Positions 35,161 to 47,159 of a DNA stretch of 64,000 bases are shown here, in pieces. The stretch lies in NCBI GenBank assembly GCA_014529385.2, contig CM043958.1, forward strand, positions 76,670,669 to 76,734,668. The letters are read 5' to 3'. The position numbers and the translations under genes are program-made. The notes below the pieces were generated by a model. The model worked only from the letters and a program-made list of their open reading frames with translations. It was not told the origin of the DNA and ran no database searches. The stretch's first letter is position 1; each line of letters opens with the position of its first letter. The DNA comes from Adiantum capillus-veneris. Lineage: Eukaryota > Streptophyta > Polypodiopsida > Polypodiales > Pteridaceae.

Positions 35161-37820
35161 TCTCATTTTTATTGGTGATGTTGCACTTGGTCTTCTTAGG
35201 ATTCGTGTCTGAATTGACTTCTTTTGTTGTAGCAGTGTCCTTTGGTTGAGCTTTATCTTCAACTTCTTTACATTGATCACCTGCAATCGAGGTTGACTCC
35301 ATTGGTTGTAATACTGCACTTTTATGCAATTGTTGAGCATTGGCTACTTGCATCTGAGTAACCTTTGATCTTAATAGATCCACTGTACTTTTTGGAAGAA
35401 TTTGTCTCTTTGAAGGAGATTTTGGTGGTGATCTTTGTGTAGATTTTTGGACTTTAGCTCCCATTGACTTTGACTTTTGTGCCACCTGTTCTGGTAGCTT
35501 GAGGCTTTGCATCATCTTCAGATAGTCTTTGACTTCAGTCGGGCCATCTGTATGGGTTTGTACAAGGTCATGACCTTGCTGATATTCGTTACCATGTGCA
35601 TCTTGATATGCATATGTGAGCTTGATCACATGTAACTGTTTGAACACTATTAAATTTGTTGGCTTTTGGCTTTGACTTGTGGAGATCATTTAAATTTTTT
35701 TTCCTTGATGATCTTCATAGAAGCATTTATCTATAGATTCTGTTGGAATCTGGGTCAATTGAAAACTTCCAACAACCATATGATCTTTCAATGGTTTCTG
35801 CCTTGAAGGGGTCTGTTGGCTAGAAGCTCTAGGGCTTCTAACAGGTGTAGCACTTCCTGGTACAAAAGCTAAGCTTGATGGATTTATAGCTCTCCCCTTC
35901 CTAGGGTGATCACTATGGCCTGCTTCATTGTAAGAGTTCAAAATTCTTTGGCTCTGATTTAGTCTCACCTTTTGGGAATGTGAATGTACACTTTGGGTAG
36001 CATTGTTGACGTTTGGCGTTTGTAAACCTTCTGCATAGTTTCCTATGTATCTCCGTGAAACATGACAAATTACTCCCCAAGTGAAGCTATAGATAGCATT
36101 ATCTTTGCCCTGATATTGTCTATCCAATGGGTCTCCGATGATATGAGCTTCTGTGGTTTCAGGACCCAAGGCATCATAGATTCTAGACTCCCGTCTATAT
36201 CTACGATTGTTTTGGTCAAAGTATATGCTTGTTTGGTCACAACATCAAAGCTTGATTTCCCTTGGAGGAGATTTTGGCTCTGAACAAATTTTTGAGTTTA
36301 CTCGAGTAATATCCTTCAACTCTAGAGAGGTTGGGCTATAATAGATTCTTTCCTTAGAAATGAACCATCCTTTCTGATCTATCATTGGACGCACTTCTAT
36401 GAGCTGATATGTGGCCCGTTCAAACACTAGTTGATCCTCTTTTTACAGTCGTCCTTTTTGGTCTACATATTGTGCATATGAATTATGTGTACCATACAAT
36501 GTTAACATCATTCTGTTTGATATGTCCCTTAGACTTGTGAATGATTGAACACTTGTGTCAGTGGATGCAAAATCACTTGCAAATTTAACAGCCTTTTCAA
36601 CCTTTAGTGATATCTCGACCCCTTGACTAAATTCATGCAAGAATTTGTTGTTCAAAGAACAACTTTAAGCTTTTCAGGTGCCTGTGCATCCTTATGCTGA
36701 TTTTGAACTTGTAGTGCTTTCAGGTGCCTATGCATACTTATGCTGATTTTGAACTTGCAGTGCTTTTACTGGTTCTTCTAATGGTAATGCAGAATCATCT
36801 GATTGCATTGAAAAATGCACTTACATCGAGATTCGTATTTCCAATTTTCTTTGTACCTTGCTTGGCAGTTAATGTATCCCTGTTGTCTAGATTTCTTGGA
36901 CAATCTTTAAAAAAATGCCCACCTTTTTATCCACAATCTGAGAAATATGCCATGACTGGTGGTATTTCAACTAGCTCTATCATGTCAAGCTCTTGCTGAG
37001 AAGTTTTTTCTTCTATGTTTACCAAGTTGTTGGGATTTTCTTTTAGAACACTGAGCATCAAGTTGTAGATTGCTCCATCTTGACCTTTGTATCGTCTTTG
37101 ACTCGGTTCTCCAATTGGACTTACTTCCATTGGATGATATGTTGGATCTTCCTCTCTGGCTCTTGATTAAAGATCTGACCAGTGTAATCCATGTACAATG
37201 ACCCTAATTGCATATGCACCAACTGTATGTGTCGTTGGCTTGTGCAGATTTCTCGATAAACACTTGGGTTGATTTTTTACACCTCTATCTGCACTTCATC
37301 TTTGAGCTTGCAATACCTGGCTCCACTGAAGTTTGTGAACCCCGGGGGAGTCACTACATGTAAAATTACCATATCATGTGCATTCAAGACATGTTTGTAA
37401 GACCCCTTATCTGTGAATTTTTTAAGGAATATAATATACCCTTTTCTTCTAAAATCTGTAAGTTTTTTTCAAATTTGAAAAAATAGTATCCTTTTGTATA
37501 TATTTTGATAAGTTTCACAAACTTTAAATACCCTTCTGTTGAACTCACGTGATAGGTTACATTTTTCTTAGGTGACCTCCCCGAGCTGTGAACATCTGGG
37601 AGTTATTGGAATCTGGCTTTACTCTGATCAATAAGATCTTGGCTTTTGTGTTGCTTTTACTACTCATTAGATATCTATGGCCTTCTAAATCTGTGTACAA
37701 GACTTTGTCTCCATTGTAGCCATATAGTTGTAAAATTTGGTCGGTTGCAGTTGCATTTGTGATGCCACTTCTATTGGCTTGTCCTGCTGTACTTGAACTC
37801 TCAGATTGATTTGAGTCCAT
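35141..37820 (-). pseudogene. Modular gag-like region of a minus-strand retroelement
   Basis: Starts at MDSNQSESSSTAGQANRSGI (37820). Repeated modules follow: LYGYNGDKVLYTDLEGHRYL, later HMQLGSLYMDYTGQIF, later LYGTHNSYAQYVDQKG; and a partner motif GEPSQRRYKGQDGAIYN (about 37100) and GDPLDRQYQGKDNAIYS (about 36120). A CCHC-like knuckle (YFSDCG-stop-KGGHFFKDCP, about 36905-36960) has Tyr in place of its first Cys and an internal stop. The next part (36169-35141) is Ser/Gln/Lys-rich. Position before the protease-like regions supports a gag role, though the modules match no family I know. Frames are broken many times, and a MITE interrupts the first module. Confidence 0.45.
37341..37585 (-). mobile_element. 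MITE copy C, 245 bp
   Basis: Third copy of the family, inverted relative to the other two: GTTGAACTCACGTGATAGGTTAC is the reverse complement of the subterminal motif in copy A. Ends CCCGGGGGAGTCAC and GTGACCTCCCCGAG. Flanks TTGTGAAC (37333-37340) and CTGTGAAC (37586-37593) form an 8-bp duplication with one mismatch. It splits the gag-like frame of the surrounding retroelement. Confidence 0.8.
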
Positions 37821-37860
37821 GTTGACTGGTTTGTAAAAACTCTCCTAGCAGATTTTGGTA

Positions 37861-38880
37861 TCAATTAGAAGAATTTCTGCTGCTCGTACTAGGTTAATCT
37901 GCATTCACATGTGAGTTGTCCCCGTCCGTCCAATTAGAAGCTAATTTGCAATGCAATTGCTTGCACTAGCCAATTTCTAGCATGCAAAATTTAAAAATTT
38001 GCATGCCGCTAAACTGCTTCGAGTTGATCTTTTTGCTCATTTTTTTCGGCTGATCTCTAATTCGCTTTTGAGCAGTTTGCCCGGTGTGATTTTCGGCTTG
38101 AGGTGTTTGCTCGGTCTGCAGTACACTTTTCCAGCTGTTGATTTGTTTCGGTAGTGCATGTGTTTTTTGCATTTTCGCCTCGTTCTGGCTTTTTCTGGCT
38201 CTTTCTTATTTTCTTTTGGCACTTTCTGCGACTTTCTTTTTATTTTTATTATTTTTTTTGTGAAATTTTGATTTTATTTCTTTTCGTATTTTTATGATTT
38301 TAATGGTTTTTTTGGAAAATTTTTGATTTTTCATAAATTTTTTGTGAATTTTTCTAAATTTTTAGGATTTTTTGAAGGTTTTATGAAATTTTTTGTGATT
38401 TATTGAAATTTTTTTGATCAATTTTGGATTTTTTTTGTGAATTTTCTAGTGACCTTTTTGAGTATTTTGCTATTTTTGTGATTTTTTTTGGTGAATTTTT
38501 ATGTTTTTCATTTTCTTATATGTTTTTAAATCCCTTTTACTGATTTTTTATGACTTATTTTTATAAAGTTTTGATTTTTTTCTGTAATTTTTTATGAGGT
38601 TTTTAATTTTTTGAATTATTTAGGAGTTTTTTTGTGATTTTTTAAAACCCTTTTTTATTTCTTTTAATTTTTATGAGTTTTTTTATTGGATTTTTAATTT
38701 ATTATTATTTTTTTTATTTTTTGATATTTTAATTCCTTTTTATGAGTTTTTCTTTTTTATTCTTTTTTTTGAATTTTTATTTGATTTTTGTGATTTTCTA
38801 TTTATTTATTTTGGTTTTTTGTTTGGGTGGATTTTTACTAAGCTAACTAACCTAAGCTAACTAACTAACTAAGACTAAGG
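37861..38880. other. Retroelement leader and T-rich low-complexity sequence
   Basis: Short minus-strand frames, then from about 38230 to 38820 a block of irregular repeats of GATTTTTTGTGAATTTTT with 60-80% T. A CTAA run (CTAACTAACTAACTAA) closes it at 38842-38872. A complementary A-rich block lies at 39840-39965. Probably the leader of the minus-strand retroelement. Confidence 0.6.
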
Positions 38881-39004
38881 TAGCTTACTTGCACGCGGCT
38901 GTGATGACGGTGTTGACTCGTGCTGACGTGGATTCTGGAGAGCCTGCAGAGCAGCCGTTAGGCAGCCTCGCACGCCGTGCGCGATTAAAGGCTATGACTG
39001 CGGC

Positions 39005-39134
<130 letters not shown>

Positions 39135-39200
39135 GCACGTGGGTGATGGGTGGTGACAGCGGGTGCCAGTGTGAGGCAGGGGGGGCTCGGCATGGAGAGT

Positions 39201-39203
<3 letters not shown>

Positions 39204-39284
<81 letters not shown>

Positions 39285-39360
39285 TAGAGTGTGTGTGTGT
39301 TTGTGTGTGTGTGTGGGTGTGTGTGAGGATGCGACAAAGGAAGAGAGAGAGAGAGAGAGT
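39204..39360. repeat. (GA)n and (GT)n microsatellite
   Basis: GA run at 39204-39281, GT run at about 39290-39325, then a further GA run. It is separated from the previous tract by a GC-rich 75-bp spacer. Confidence 0.95.
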
Positions 39361-40838
39361 GGAGAGAGGGGTTCACGCATGGTTAGGGGCAGCGGGGGAA
39401 AGAGAGAGAATGTGTGAGATTGTAAGTGAGAGAAGAGAGAGAAAGTTAGAGATAGAGGGGGAGAGAGAAAATTGGAGATAGAGATTAGAGAGAGGCAGGG
39501 CTAGAAAAAGACATTTTTTTCGAAGAAAATAAGGGCAGCTTGAAATTCTACCGGTTTTTAGGTCAAAATTTGAAGCTTTTGTCGATATTTACACAAAAAC
39601 TTGTGAAAATTTGCCCGGTTTTCTTCTGGCAAACTCAAAATCTAACTGAGATTTTATGATTTTAGTCGGTAAAAATACACATTGATCACGCGCTGGTAGT
39701 GAGACGAGAGCGGAAGTGTGACGGGGAGAGAGAGAGAGAGAGTGAGGGTGTGGCGTTGGTTCACACGAAGCGGGAGGAAATAGAAGAAAAGTATTTTATG
39801 CGCCACAAGGCACGGAATCAAAGTCGAACCAGGCCTTTTATCAAAAAAAAAAAAATTAATTTCCAATCGTCCAAAAATGCCAAAAATAGACAGAAAATTA
39901 GTCGAAACTCCAAAAAATAACCAGAAAATCCCAAAACTCGTCAAAAAAATCCAAAAAAAATTAGGAATCTTAGAAAATCATCGTCATTCTCAATTGAGCA
40001 TTCACGACACGAAAAACACACCGAAAATAGCAGATTTTTTCCAATGTGATTTCACAAAAGGGTTAAACTTGTCGGATTTGCAATGTGATTTCACAAATCA
40101 TTAGTTGGGCATGAGCACAACACACATCAATCATCACAATTGAAAATCCTAACGCACACATTGATTTCTAGGTGCTCAAACATGGGCAAAATACTGCACA
40201 CACACTTAAAATTAGCATACACACACTCAATTAGAATGCACACACTTGATTTTAGTGCACACACACTTGCAATTGACCATCCAAGCATGCCTTTAACTCA
40301 AATAGGCACCCAATTAGCAACCTATAATCACCAATTAGCAATTGAAACTTGTCAAATTCATACGCCATCAATTCTTAAAAATTTCAGCATTACAACGGCG
40401 TGAAAATGAATAATGGCAAAATTTTAATCCCTAACATCAAGATTGCATTGCATCAACATAGCATAGCATTACATTGCATCAACATTACATTGCATCATGG
40501 TGGGATTTCTACACAATTCTACACATCCGTAGATTCTAGAGAGGTTGAGAATATCACCTTAATTACCTTTTTCCATTGAAGATCAATTGAATGGTTGAAT
40601 GATCCAATCCTTCATAGCAAATTCGTAATTTAAAGAAAATTAGTCAAATTAGCAAGGGGTTAATGTGATACTGAAGTGTGTAAACACACAATTGGCAAAA
40701 TATGGTGTCAAATTAGGGAATTATGAACACAATGCTTCATACACACACATTCAAAAACCACAAAAACATAAACACACAAGTGAAATTAGTGAGGGAACGC
40801 ATTCGATTATGCCACAATTACACTAGCATAGACCATCG
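39361..40838. other. Leader-like non-coding sequence
   Basis: GA-rich, then A-rich (39840-39965), then an irregular series of CACACACTT-AAATTAG words (40190-40280) and the tandem ACATTGCATCAACATAGCAT words near 40440-40495. No gene. On the minus strand it lies between the PBS at 40839-40856 and the gag-like region. Confidence 0.55.
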
Positions 40839-40856
40839 TCCCCGGCAACGGCGCCA
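40839..40856 (-). other. Primer-binding site, tRNA-Asp
   Basis: Minus-strand TGGCGCCGTTGCCGGGGA is the exact complement of the 3' end of plant tRNA-Asp (CCA included), the primer used by Athila/Tat-type gypsy elements. It marks the 5' end of a minus-strand element to its left and an LTR to its right. It is not a tRNA gene. Confidence 0.85.
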
Positions 40857-40861
40857 AATTT

Positions 40862-41900
40862 TGGGGGTTCCATCGTTGCAATAGCTCCAATGACCAACAA
40901 AATTATCAATCCGGAGGGATGAGCTACCCGGCTAGGGCATGGAAACACTCACATGGTTAGTGAGCTAATCGTGGCAACACAAATGGTTAACTCTATGAGG
41001 TGAGCTTCTCGGCCTATGGAGGAGCTAAGCCGCAATGAAGGGCAATCTCCATATCCACTTCTCTTCACCTCTAATCAACCCAAACACACACACTACGATT
41101 GCAAGACACACACAACACTAATCCTATCATGCAACACACTAAACGCAAGCACACACACATAGATCTATCAAGCACCACACTCCAATCAAACCTACATGCA
41201 CACACAAGCAAAAGAGGGCAATCATATAAGATTAGAGAGGGACTAACCACGAATTAGTTAAGATCTAGCTAATCTAAGCATCGTACACAATCATAAGAAG
41301 CATGAGAGAGGCATAGTGAAAGAGAATGAATCATTGATTAGCACTAATCAAGTCTCATGAGCAAGGAGAAGCTCAAGGACTCCATAGCCACACACCTCAA
41401 GAGCTCTCACCAAAAAGTGTTCTCAACAAATGAGCTTGAGAACCCTAATTTCTTTTACACACTGCCTTATATACCTAGGGTAAAAATATGCAATGTCCAG
41501 GCGCCCAAGGCCTTTAGGGCTCCACCACTTACTGAATTTGCAACCTAGGCAGAGTAAACTGACCTATTCTTTACAGCTTGGAACTCCCATTGAGTCCGTA
41601 ACACATTAAAATATTACAATGTCTTGAAATGAATTGGGAATATACAATACGTGACCATTTTGAAAAAATGTGGAAAATGTATAACTCCAATCTTTATTGC
41701 TTCTTCATATTCATCCTCGATGTGCATCTGTACATCGTCGGTCTTTAGCAACTCCTGTTAACTGAGTCAACGTCAGTTAACAGGAGTGCTACACATGCAC
41801 TAAGGGGGAAAAGATAAGAGGAGAGAAAAAAAGATGCAGGCAGTCGTTGCAATCTCCCTTCATGCAAGAGTGAGAGTTTTTCTCGTTCACATATTTTGCT
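40862..41900 (-). repeat. Putative 5' LTR of the minus-strand gypsy element
   Basis: Starts (plus strand) TGGGGGTTCC, five bases from the PBS. The region CAATCCGGAGGGATGAGCTACC recurs diverged at 51095. It is rich in ACACAC words and ends in an uncertain place; the far boundary given is only a guess. No matching 3' LTR was found on the left. Confidence 0.5.
41751..41787. repeat. Perfect hairpin, 15-bp arms
   Basis: ACTCCTGTTAACTGA, a 7-base loop GTCAACG, then TCAGTTAACAGGAGT. Exact over all 15 pairs. It could be a transcript hairpin or the scar of a small inverted element. Confidence 0.85.
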
Positions 41901-42099
41901 ATAGATTTATTCAATACTAAAAAATGATTACAAATTATCTACCCAGACATCAAATGGCCATTTCTCATAAAGAGCTCTCTACTAAAAAAGTATCCATAAA
42001 CTTGCTATTCTTTGCATAGCAGCACATATTTCACTTATGTGTTTGCCACAAGATAGCTACAATAAATAATTTTCATATTTTGTATTTTCTTAGGCCCTT

Positions 42100-42470
42100 T
42101 GTGCTTCCATTTGTAGCAAAGCATTGGCAGGCGGTTTAGAGGATCTTTTGCTACTTGAGTGGCATGTAGAAATCTTGGGTTGTTTTATCCTAAGGAGGGA
42201 TCAATGCCTCTAGATTTATGTGCTTTATTTGACTTGAATTGGGGGCTCTCTATTAGATACACATGAGTGCCCAAGAGTGGGTTTTGTTTCATGCACGATA
42301 GCTCATGCATATCTTGGCTAAGCAAGAAGCAATTTACTATGGCCACCTCCAGTTGTGAGGCTGAGTACAAGGCAGCTTTGACAACTACGGTTGAGTACAT
42401 ATGGCTCAATCACCTTATGGATGATTTGAAATTTGGGTACTCTCATCTACACTAACAGTCAAAGTGAATT
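42100..42470 (+). pseudogene. Copia RNase H relic
   Basis: SGFCFMHDSSCISWLSKKQF, TMATSSCEAEYKAALTTTVE and YIWLNHLMDDLKFG match the RNase H of the minus-strand copia at 22.0 kb (SGFCFMLGSSCIPWLRKKQP). The DSQSA motif follows in a damaged form (TNSQSELAV). No RT precedes it. From 42471 to 42858 no gene is seen; a 40-bp sequence starting ATTTGAGTTGATTTGTGTGA is tandemly repeated at 42751 and 42810. Confidence 0.75.
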
Positions 42471-42858
42471 GGCAGTGTGGAGAGTCTTAATAAACCCCCT
42501 ACTTATGGTATATGGTAATTATGACCCATCTTATGCTTTTAAGAGTAATAGTAATTTTTTCAACTATACTCCTATCTTACATTTAAGGTTTGGTACTATT
42601 CTTGAGACACAATATGGAAAAAAAAACTGTGTAGAAAAACTCTCTTTTGTGGTTTTTTAGCATTAGTCTACTCTAGTATACCTTGCCTCAACTAACCCTA
42701 ACAGCATAAGGGAGAAGGAAAAAGAAGAAATACTCAATACTTAACCCTTGATTTGAGTTGATTTGTGTGAAAAAGGTTTAGGTTTTATGAAGCATGTGAG
42801 TACTAATAGATTTGAGTTGATTTGTGTGAAAAAGGTTTAGGTTTTATAGTAGCAAAAA

Positions 42859-43711
42859 CTAAATTTTAGTTAGCATTAAATGGGAATTTCAATCAAATTG
42901 TTTGTAATGTTGGCATTTGATGTAATCGTTAATCTCTCTTTCTATATTTATCAATGGTGATGTTAGTCATTGGTAAACTCCACAAAGAGCATATATGTTC
43001 CTCTCTTTCCAATATATCTCTATCTCCTTACCCCTCACTCTCTAGTGACTTATATCCTATCCGCCCTACTTATAAGTTGATAAGGGGATTTTATTGGGGG
43101 CCCAACCCTAACTTATACCCTTATCTAGATTTTTGAATAACCCCATCTCTTGCACTTAGGTGGTATGGTAATTTTCCATGGTCAAACCCTCGATATTAAT
43201 AGTTGTGAGGAATCTAGCCTTCATGCTCGCACAAAGCACACTGAGGTGTATTATGTTAGAGAGAGACTCTACACTAGACTGATCAACTTGGTTTAAGTGA
43301 TAACATAGAATAAACTTGTAGATCTATTCAAAAAGGCATTGCATCGTGAGAAATTGAAGCTTTTAGCAAAGCTTTGGGCTTGATTCCCTTTGTGGACTGA
43401 TCATGTCTATATGGCATGTCACTTCCCTATACGCTACGTGCTAACTCTCCTTCACTACAACACTCACATGGGGGATTTCTTGCCATGTATATGCTAGTGA
43501 TATGTGTCAATACACTTAGGACCTCTTGGGAACTTTTTCCTCTCTCTGTCTGGGAGGTTTTTATCCCTAAGATTTTTATATATGCCCATTAGACTAGGGC
43601 TATCTTATCTTATATTTGTGCATTATAGAAAGAGAGTTTAACGATTACATCAATGCCAACATTACAAACAATTTGATTGAAACTCACATTTAATGTTAAC
43701 TAAAATTTAGT
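42859..43711. repeat. Inverted repeat pair (88-bp arms)
   Basis: Left arm 42859-42946 and right arm 43624-43711 are reverse complements with few differences (shared core CAAATTGTTTGTAATGTTGGC and its complement). They enclose the first copy of a copia tail. They could be the ends of an inverted-repeat transposon or the result of an inverted duplication. Confidence 0.75.
42965..43623 (+). repeat. Direct repeat copy 1: copia RNase H end plus LTR
   Basis: Homologous to 43709-44345, period 744 bp. The coding part at about 43200-43385 reads HARTKHTEVYYVRERL and LFKKALHREKLKLLAKLWA, the C-terminal end of copia RNase H, with stops. Then comes a polypurine-like ATGGGGGATTT and an LTR fragment (CCATGTATATGCTAGTGATA) similar to the minus copia LTR. 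Confidence 0.75.
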
Positions 43712-44430
43712 CATTGGTAAAGTGCACAAAGAGCATATATGTTCCTCTCTTTCCAATATATCTCTATCTCCTTACCTCTCCCTCTCCAGTGACTTATATC
43801 CTATCCGCCCTACTTATAAGTTGAGAAGGGGATTTTATTGGGGGCCCACCCCTAACTTATACCCTTATCTAGATTTTTGAATAACCCCATCTCTTGCACT
43901 TACGTGGTATGGTAATTTCCCATGGTCAAACCCCCGATATTAGTAGTTGTGAGGAATCTAGTCTTTCATGCTCGCACAAAGCACATTGAGGTGCATTATG
44001 TTAGAGAGAGACTCTACACTAGACTGATCAACTTGGTTTAGGTGATAACATAGAATAAACTTGTAGATCTATTCAAAAAGGCATTGCATCGTGAGGAGTT
44101 GAAGCTTTTTGCAAAGCTTTGGGCTTGATTCCCTTTGTGGACTGATCATGTCTATATGGCATGTCACTTCCCTATATACTCTACGTGCTAACTCTCCTTC
44201 ACTGCAGCACTCACATGGGGATTTCTTGCCATGTATATGGTAGTGATATGTGTCAATACACTCTCTCTGTCTAGGAGGTTTTTTATCCCTATACTTTTTA
44301 TATATGCCCATTAGACTAGGGCTATCTTATCTTATATTTGTACATTAAGTAATATACTCTTGATTGTGTTCCTTGAAAATCTTCTCCATTTCCAACCTAT
44401 GTGTGCATTGTTAAAATCCTAGCTCCAACA
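43709..44430 (+). repeat. Direct repeat copy 2: copia RNase H end plus complete LTR
   Basis: Second copy of the unit. The LTR here runs from about 44224 (TCTTGCCATGTATATGGTAG) to about 44430 (CTAGCTCCAACA). It aligns along its length with the reverse complement of 25295-25521 (CTTCTCCA, TGTGTG, AATCCTAGC, CCAACA). Confidence 0.7.
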
Positions 44431-44607
44431 ATGGCAAAATCTCATTACAAAGCAAGCCATCATGTTAGGACAAGGGAAGGACTAGGGGGGCACATCCCCT
44501 AGGAAAGGTCAACTATAGGCATGTAGTCAAGGGGTCTTCTAGAGCCAAGGGCTTAGAAGAGAAGGTGGCTGGGTGGAGATGAGCATGAATTAGTCCCTTG
44601 TCCTCTT

Positions 44608-44622
44608 AGTGGTATCAGAGCT
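44608..44622 (+). other. Copia-type primer-binding site
   Basis: TGGTATCAGAGCTACAATG, the initiator-tRNA-Met PBS, without a recognised LTR directly upstream. It suggests the leader of a further, mostly lost copia element. From here to 45676 only a weak frame (45300-45569) is seen, with no motif. Confidence 0.6.
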
Positions 44623-45669
44623 ACAATGAAGGAGGAGAATGTCTCTTGTTGTATTTACAGATCCTCTTAGGATAGTAAATCAACCATTTTGTATTTTTAA
44701 AATATATGTGTATAGAAGGTGATTTTTAAAACATCTATGTATTTTTTTCATGCATCTTATTGTAATCATCATGGTCTCTAAATTTTTAGGAGAAAGTTTT
44801 TTTAGATTCTACATCAAATTTGATATATTCTGTATAGGAGGCTGACAGGTGTCAAAAAACGCAGTTCTAAATTTTTAGATTTTTGGTAGAGAAGATTGAT
44901 GTTGCCATTTGGAATGAGTTGGTCACTCTCATAGCTATTCCATGTTGGAGATCTAGAGCCAAATGTTAGATCAAATATAATGGATAACAGGTTTAGACTT
45001 TAGATGAACATAAGGAAATTAGATAATGAGCTAAATTGCAAGTACAAAGTCAGATGCTGGACACAAGATTCTTGGAACTTATTGTTGACCCACGGGTCAA
45101 CAATACAGCATAGCTCAATTTTGGTTAGAAGTGTTCTATTTTTTGAGACTTATGAAATGAATAAATTGCTGCAATAGTCATGTGAAGATTTCTACCATTA
45201 ATAATGTCTTTTCCAAGATCATCTTCAAATGTATCTATGACTTGTTGCTTTGTTTCCCTTTCTTGAAAAATATACTTACTAATTTTCTTGTGAGGGAATG
45301 TGGATTGTGACTCCACAAGCATCAATCCTTACTATAGGTCAACTATGTATTGGTTTCTCTCTTCTAATAAAACATGCATAGCTTTAGAAGACCTCATGCC
45401 GCTTTTCACCATCTCAAAACTCTATGACAAGATCTGTGTAGAAAAAGAGAATTCATTGGAGAATGATGATGGCGATGCAAACCAAGTAGGTGTGTTGAGG
45501 CTAGAGGTGAAGGAGATGCAAGGGAAGCCTTTGCAAGAGAGAGATTTGTGCATGAAAGAAGTGACGTAATAGTCATTGAATTTCTCACCCCTCCTAATTG
45601 TGTTGTAGAATTACATCTTAGAAACAAGAATTTAGGATGATTGACACATTTAGTGGGAGATATAAAAAT

Positions 45670-46062
45670 CAAAGGTAATACTCCAATGTTGCATTGTGAT
45701 AGTCAGAGTGCCATTGGTTTTTCAAAGAATGCACAGTTTCATACAAAAACAAAACACATTGATGTGAGACGAACATATTTCACTAGTCAAAGCTCAAACC
45801 AATGAGTACCTTGTGGATTCTCTTATGAAGAGCCTAGAATTGAAGCAATTTGCACATTGCATTAACTTGATGAGTGTAGGGTGAAGCCATTTACATCCTT
45901 CAAATTTCTAAAGGTTTTGTAGATATTACTTGTTTTTGGTCACTTAGGGCCACATTAGCCTTTAAGTGGGAGGTTGTTGGGATAAAGGCCACTACAGCTG
46001 GTGGTGAACATGGCTAGCTTCCCATCTCCTTACAAGAACCCATCACTAACACATTATTCATA
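45670..46062 (+). pseudogene. Copia RNase H tail, polypurine tract and 3' LTR
   Basis: MLHCDSQSAIGFSKNAQFHT followed by KTKHIDVR is the last RNase H motif. Then comes the tract AAGTGGGAGGT and an LTR start TGTTGGGATAAAGG at 45974, close to the copia LTR at 31847 (TGTTGGGGTATAAAG). The two elements therefore belong to related lineages. The LTR runs into a minisatellite at about 46063. Confidence 0.75.
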
Positions 46063-46205
46063 CTCTATAGATAATAGATAATAAATAATAGATAACAAAT
46101 AACAAATAGCAGATAACAGATAACAGATAACAAATAATCGGTAACAGGTAACAGATAACAGATAACAGAAAAGAGATAACAGATAATAGATAATAGATAA
46201 TAGTA
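46063..46205. repeat. Minisatellite, 7-bp unit AGATAAC/AGATAAT
   Basis: About 20 units of AGATAAC, AGATAAT and AAATAAC. A minus-strand Tyr-Leu-Leu-rich frame here is an artefact. Confidence 0.93.
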
Positions 46206-46800
46206 GGAAAAACCGTAAGAGATGTATAGATCTATCCAACGAGTCTTGAACTCAAGACTTGTTACTCAAGAGGACTTGAGTTAACAATTTACCACACAAG
46301 TAATAGAAAGGATATCCAATTTCCTAGGGGGAGATATATGTATGTATGTACACACACACACACACATACACACATGACAATGGATAAAAAGGTAAATTCA
46401 TCCTTGTCTTTGTATAATAAGCACTATAATGTGCTCGCTTGGCACGCAGGCTTATAGTTTCACACGGTCCTTATGATAGACTTTTGATTGATTGAAGGAT
46501 GAGGTGGCTACCAAAATACTACATTGTTACACTACTACTTTCCCTTGGATTTTTTTAGTATGCATTCCTCACCTAGGGAAAATCTTACATTCAGCCTTTC
46601 ATAAATTATCTCTTCTAGAATTTTAATTTTGGAGATGTATTTGACTATGTCTCTTTCAGGATGTTTCCTTATATCAAGGTCTGGATTTACAAATGGAGCC
46701 TCTTTTAAGGGAAACTCTTTTGGACCTCAAGGCTTTTATATTCATGTGATCATGTGTTTTTTCCTGTGATCACGCTGTTAATTAACAAAATTTTCAATTC
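46206..46800. other. No gene recognised
   Basis: Contains (CA)n at 46348-46375 and an imperfect inverted repeat ACGAGTCTTGAACTCAAGACTTG (46237-46259). AT-rich, with no coding signal. Confidence 0.6.
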
Positions 46801-46809
46801 GCAAGTCTT

Positions 46810-47040
46810 ACATTCACAGGAAAATGGCATGGTGGCTTGAAGGAGACCTGGAGGTCCGATGAGATTTTCCCGCCGATATAGTATTGTAGCCCGCCATGAG
46901 ACATAACCATCCTGGCAGGCCCGATATGTAGCTCGACAGGCCCCTCAGGTATTTATATATAGGGGCCCCCATTTCCTTCATAATTTGCTTGCCATCCACC
47001 TCTGAGCTTCCTCGATATCCTTGCGAGCAAGACAAAAATC
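46810..47040 (+). promoter_or_regulatory. TATA-box promoter-like region
   Basis: TATTTATATATAGG at about 46950 sits in an otherwise GC-rich 200-bp segment. About 30 bases after it comes TTCCTTCATAATTTGC and a short leader-like sequence. GCCCGCCATGAGAC and GGCCCGATATG motifs precede it. It leads into the tandem repeats at 47.2-48.0 kb, so it may be the U3-R part of an LTR. Inference only. Confidence 0.4.
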
Positions 47041-47159
47041 TAGAAATCCCTCCAAATCAAAGACAAATTTTTTGGTATAAATCCTAGCTTAATCTCATAC
47101 GTTCTTTATTTTCTTTGTATTGAAGTTGGTTTACTTTTTATTTTATAAGTGTTTTTTGT

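Noticed and set aside
38842-38872. Interstitial telomere-like CTAA run
   Set aside because: The unit is CTAA/CTAAC, not the plant telomere heptamer CCCTAAA, and it is only about 30 bases.
40839-40856. tRNA-Asp gene
   Set aside because: Only the 18-base 3' end is present, on the strand and position expected of a primer-binding site; no cloverleaf.
45300-45569. 89-codon plus-strand frame with acidic residues
   Set aside because: No domain, and it is opposed by a similar frame on the other strand; lies in decayed copia sequence.
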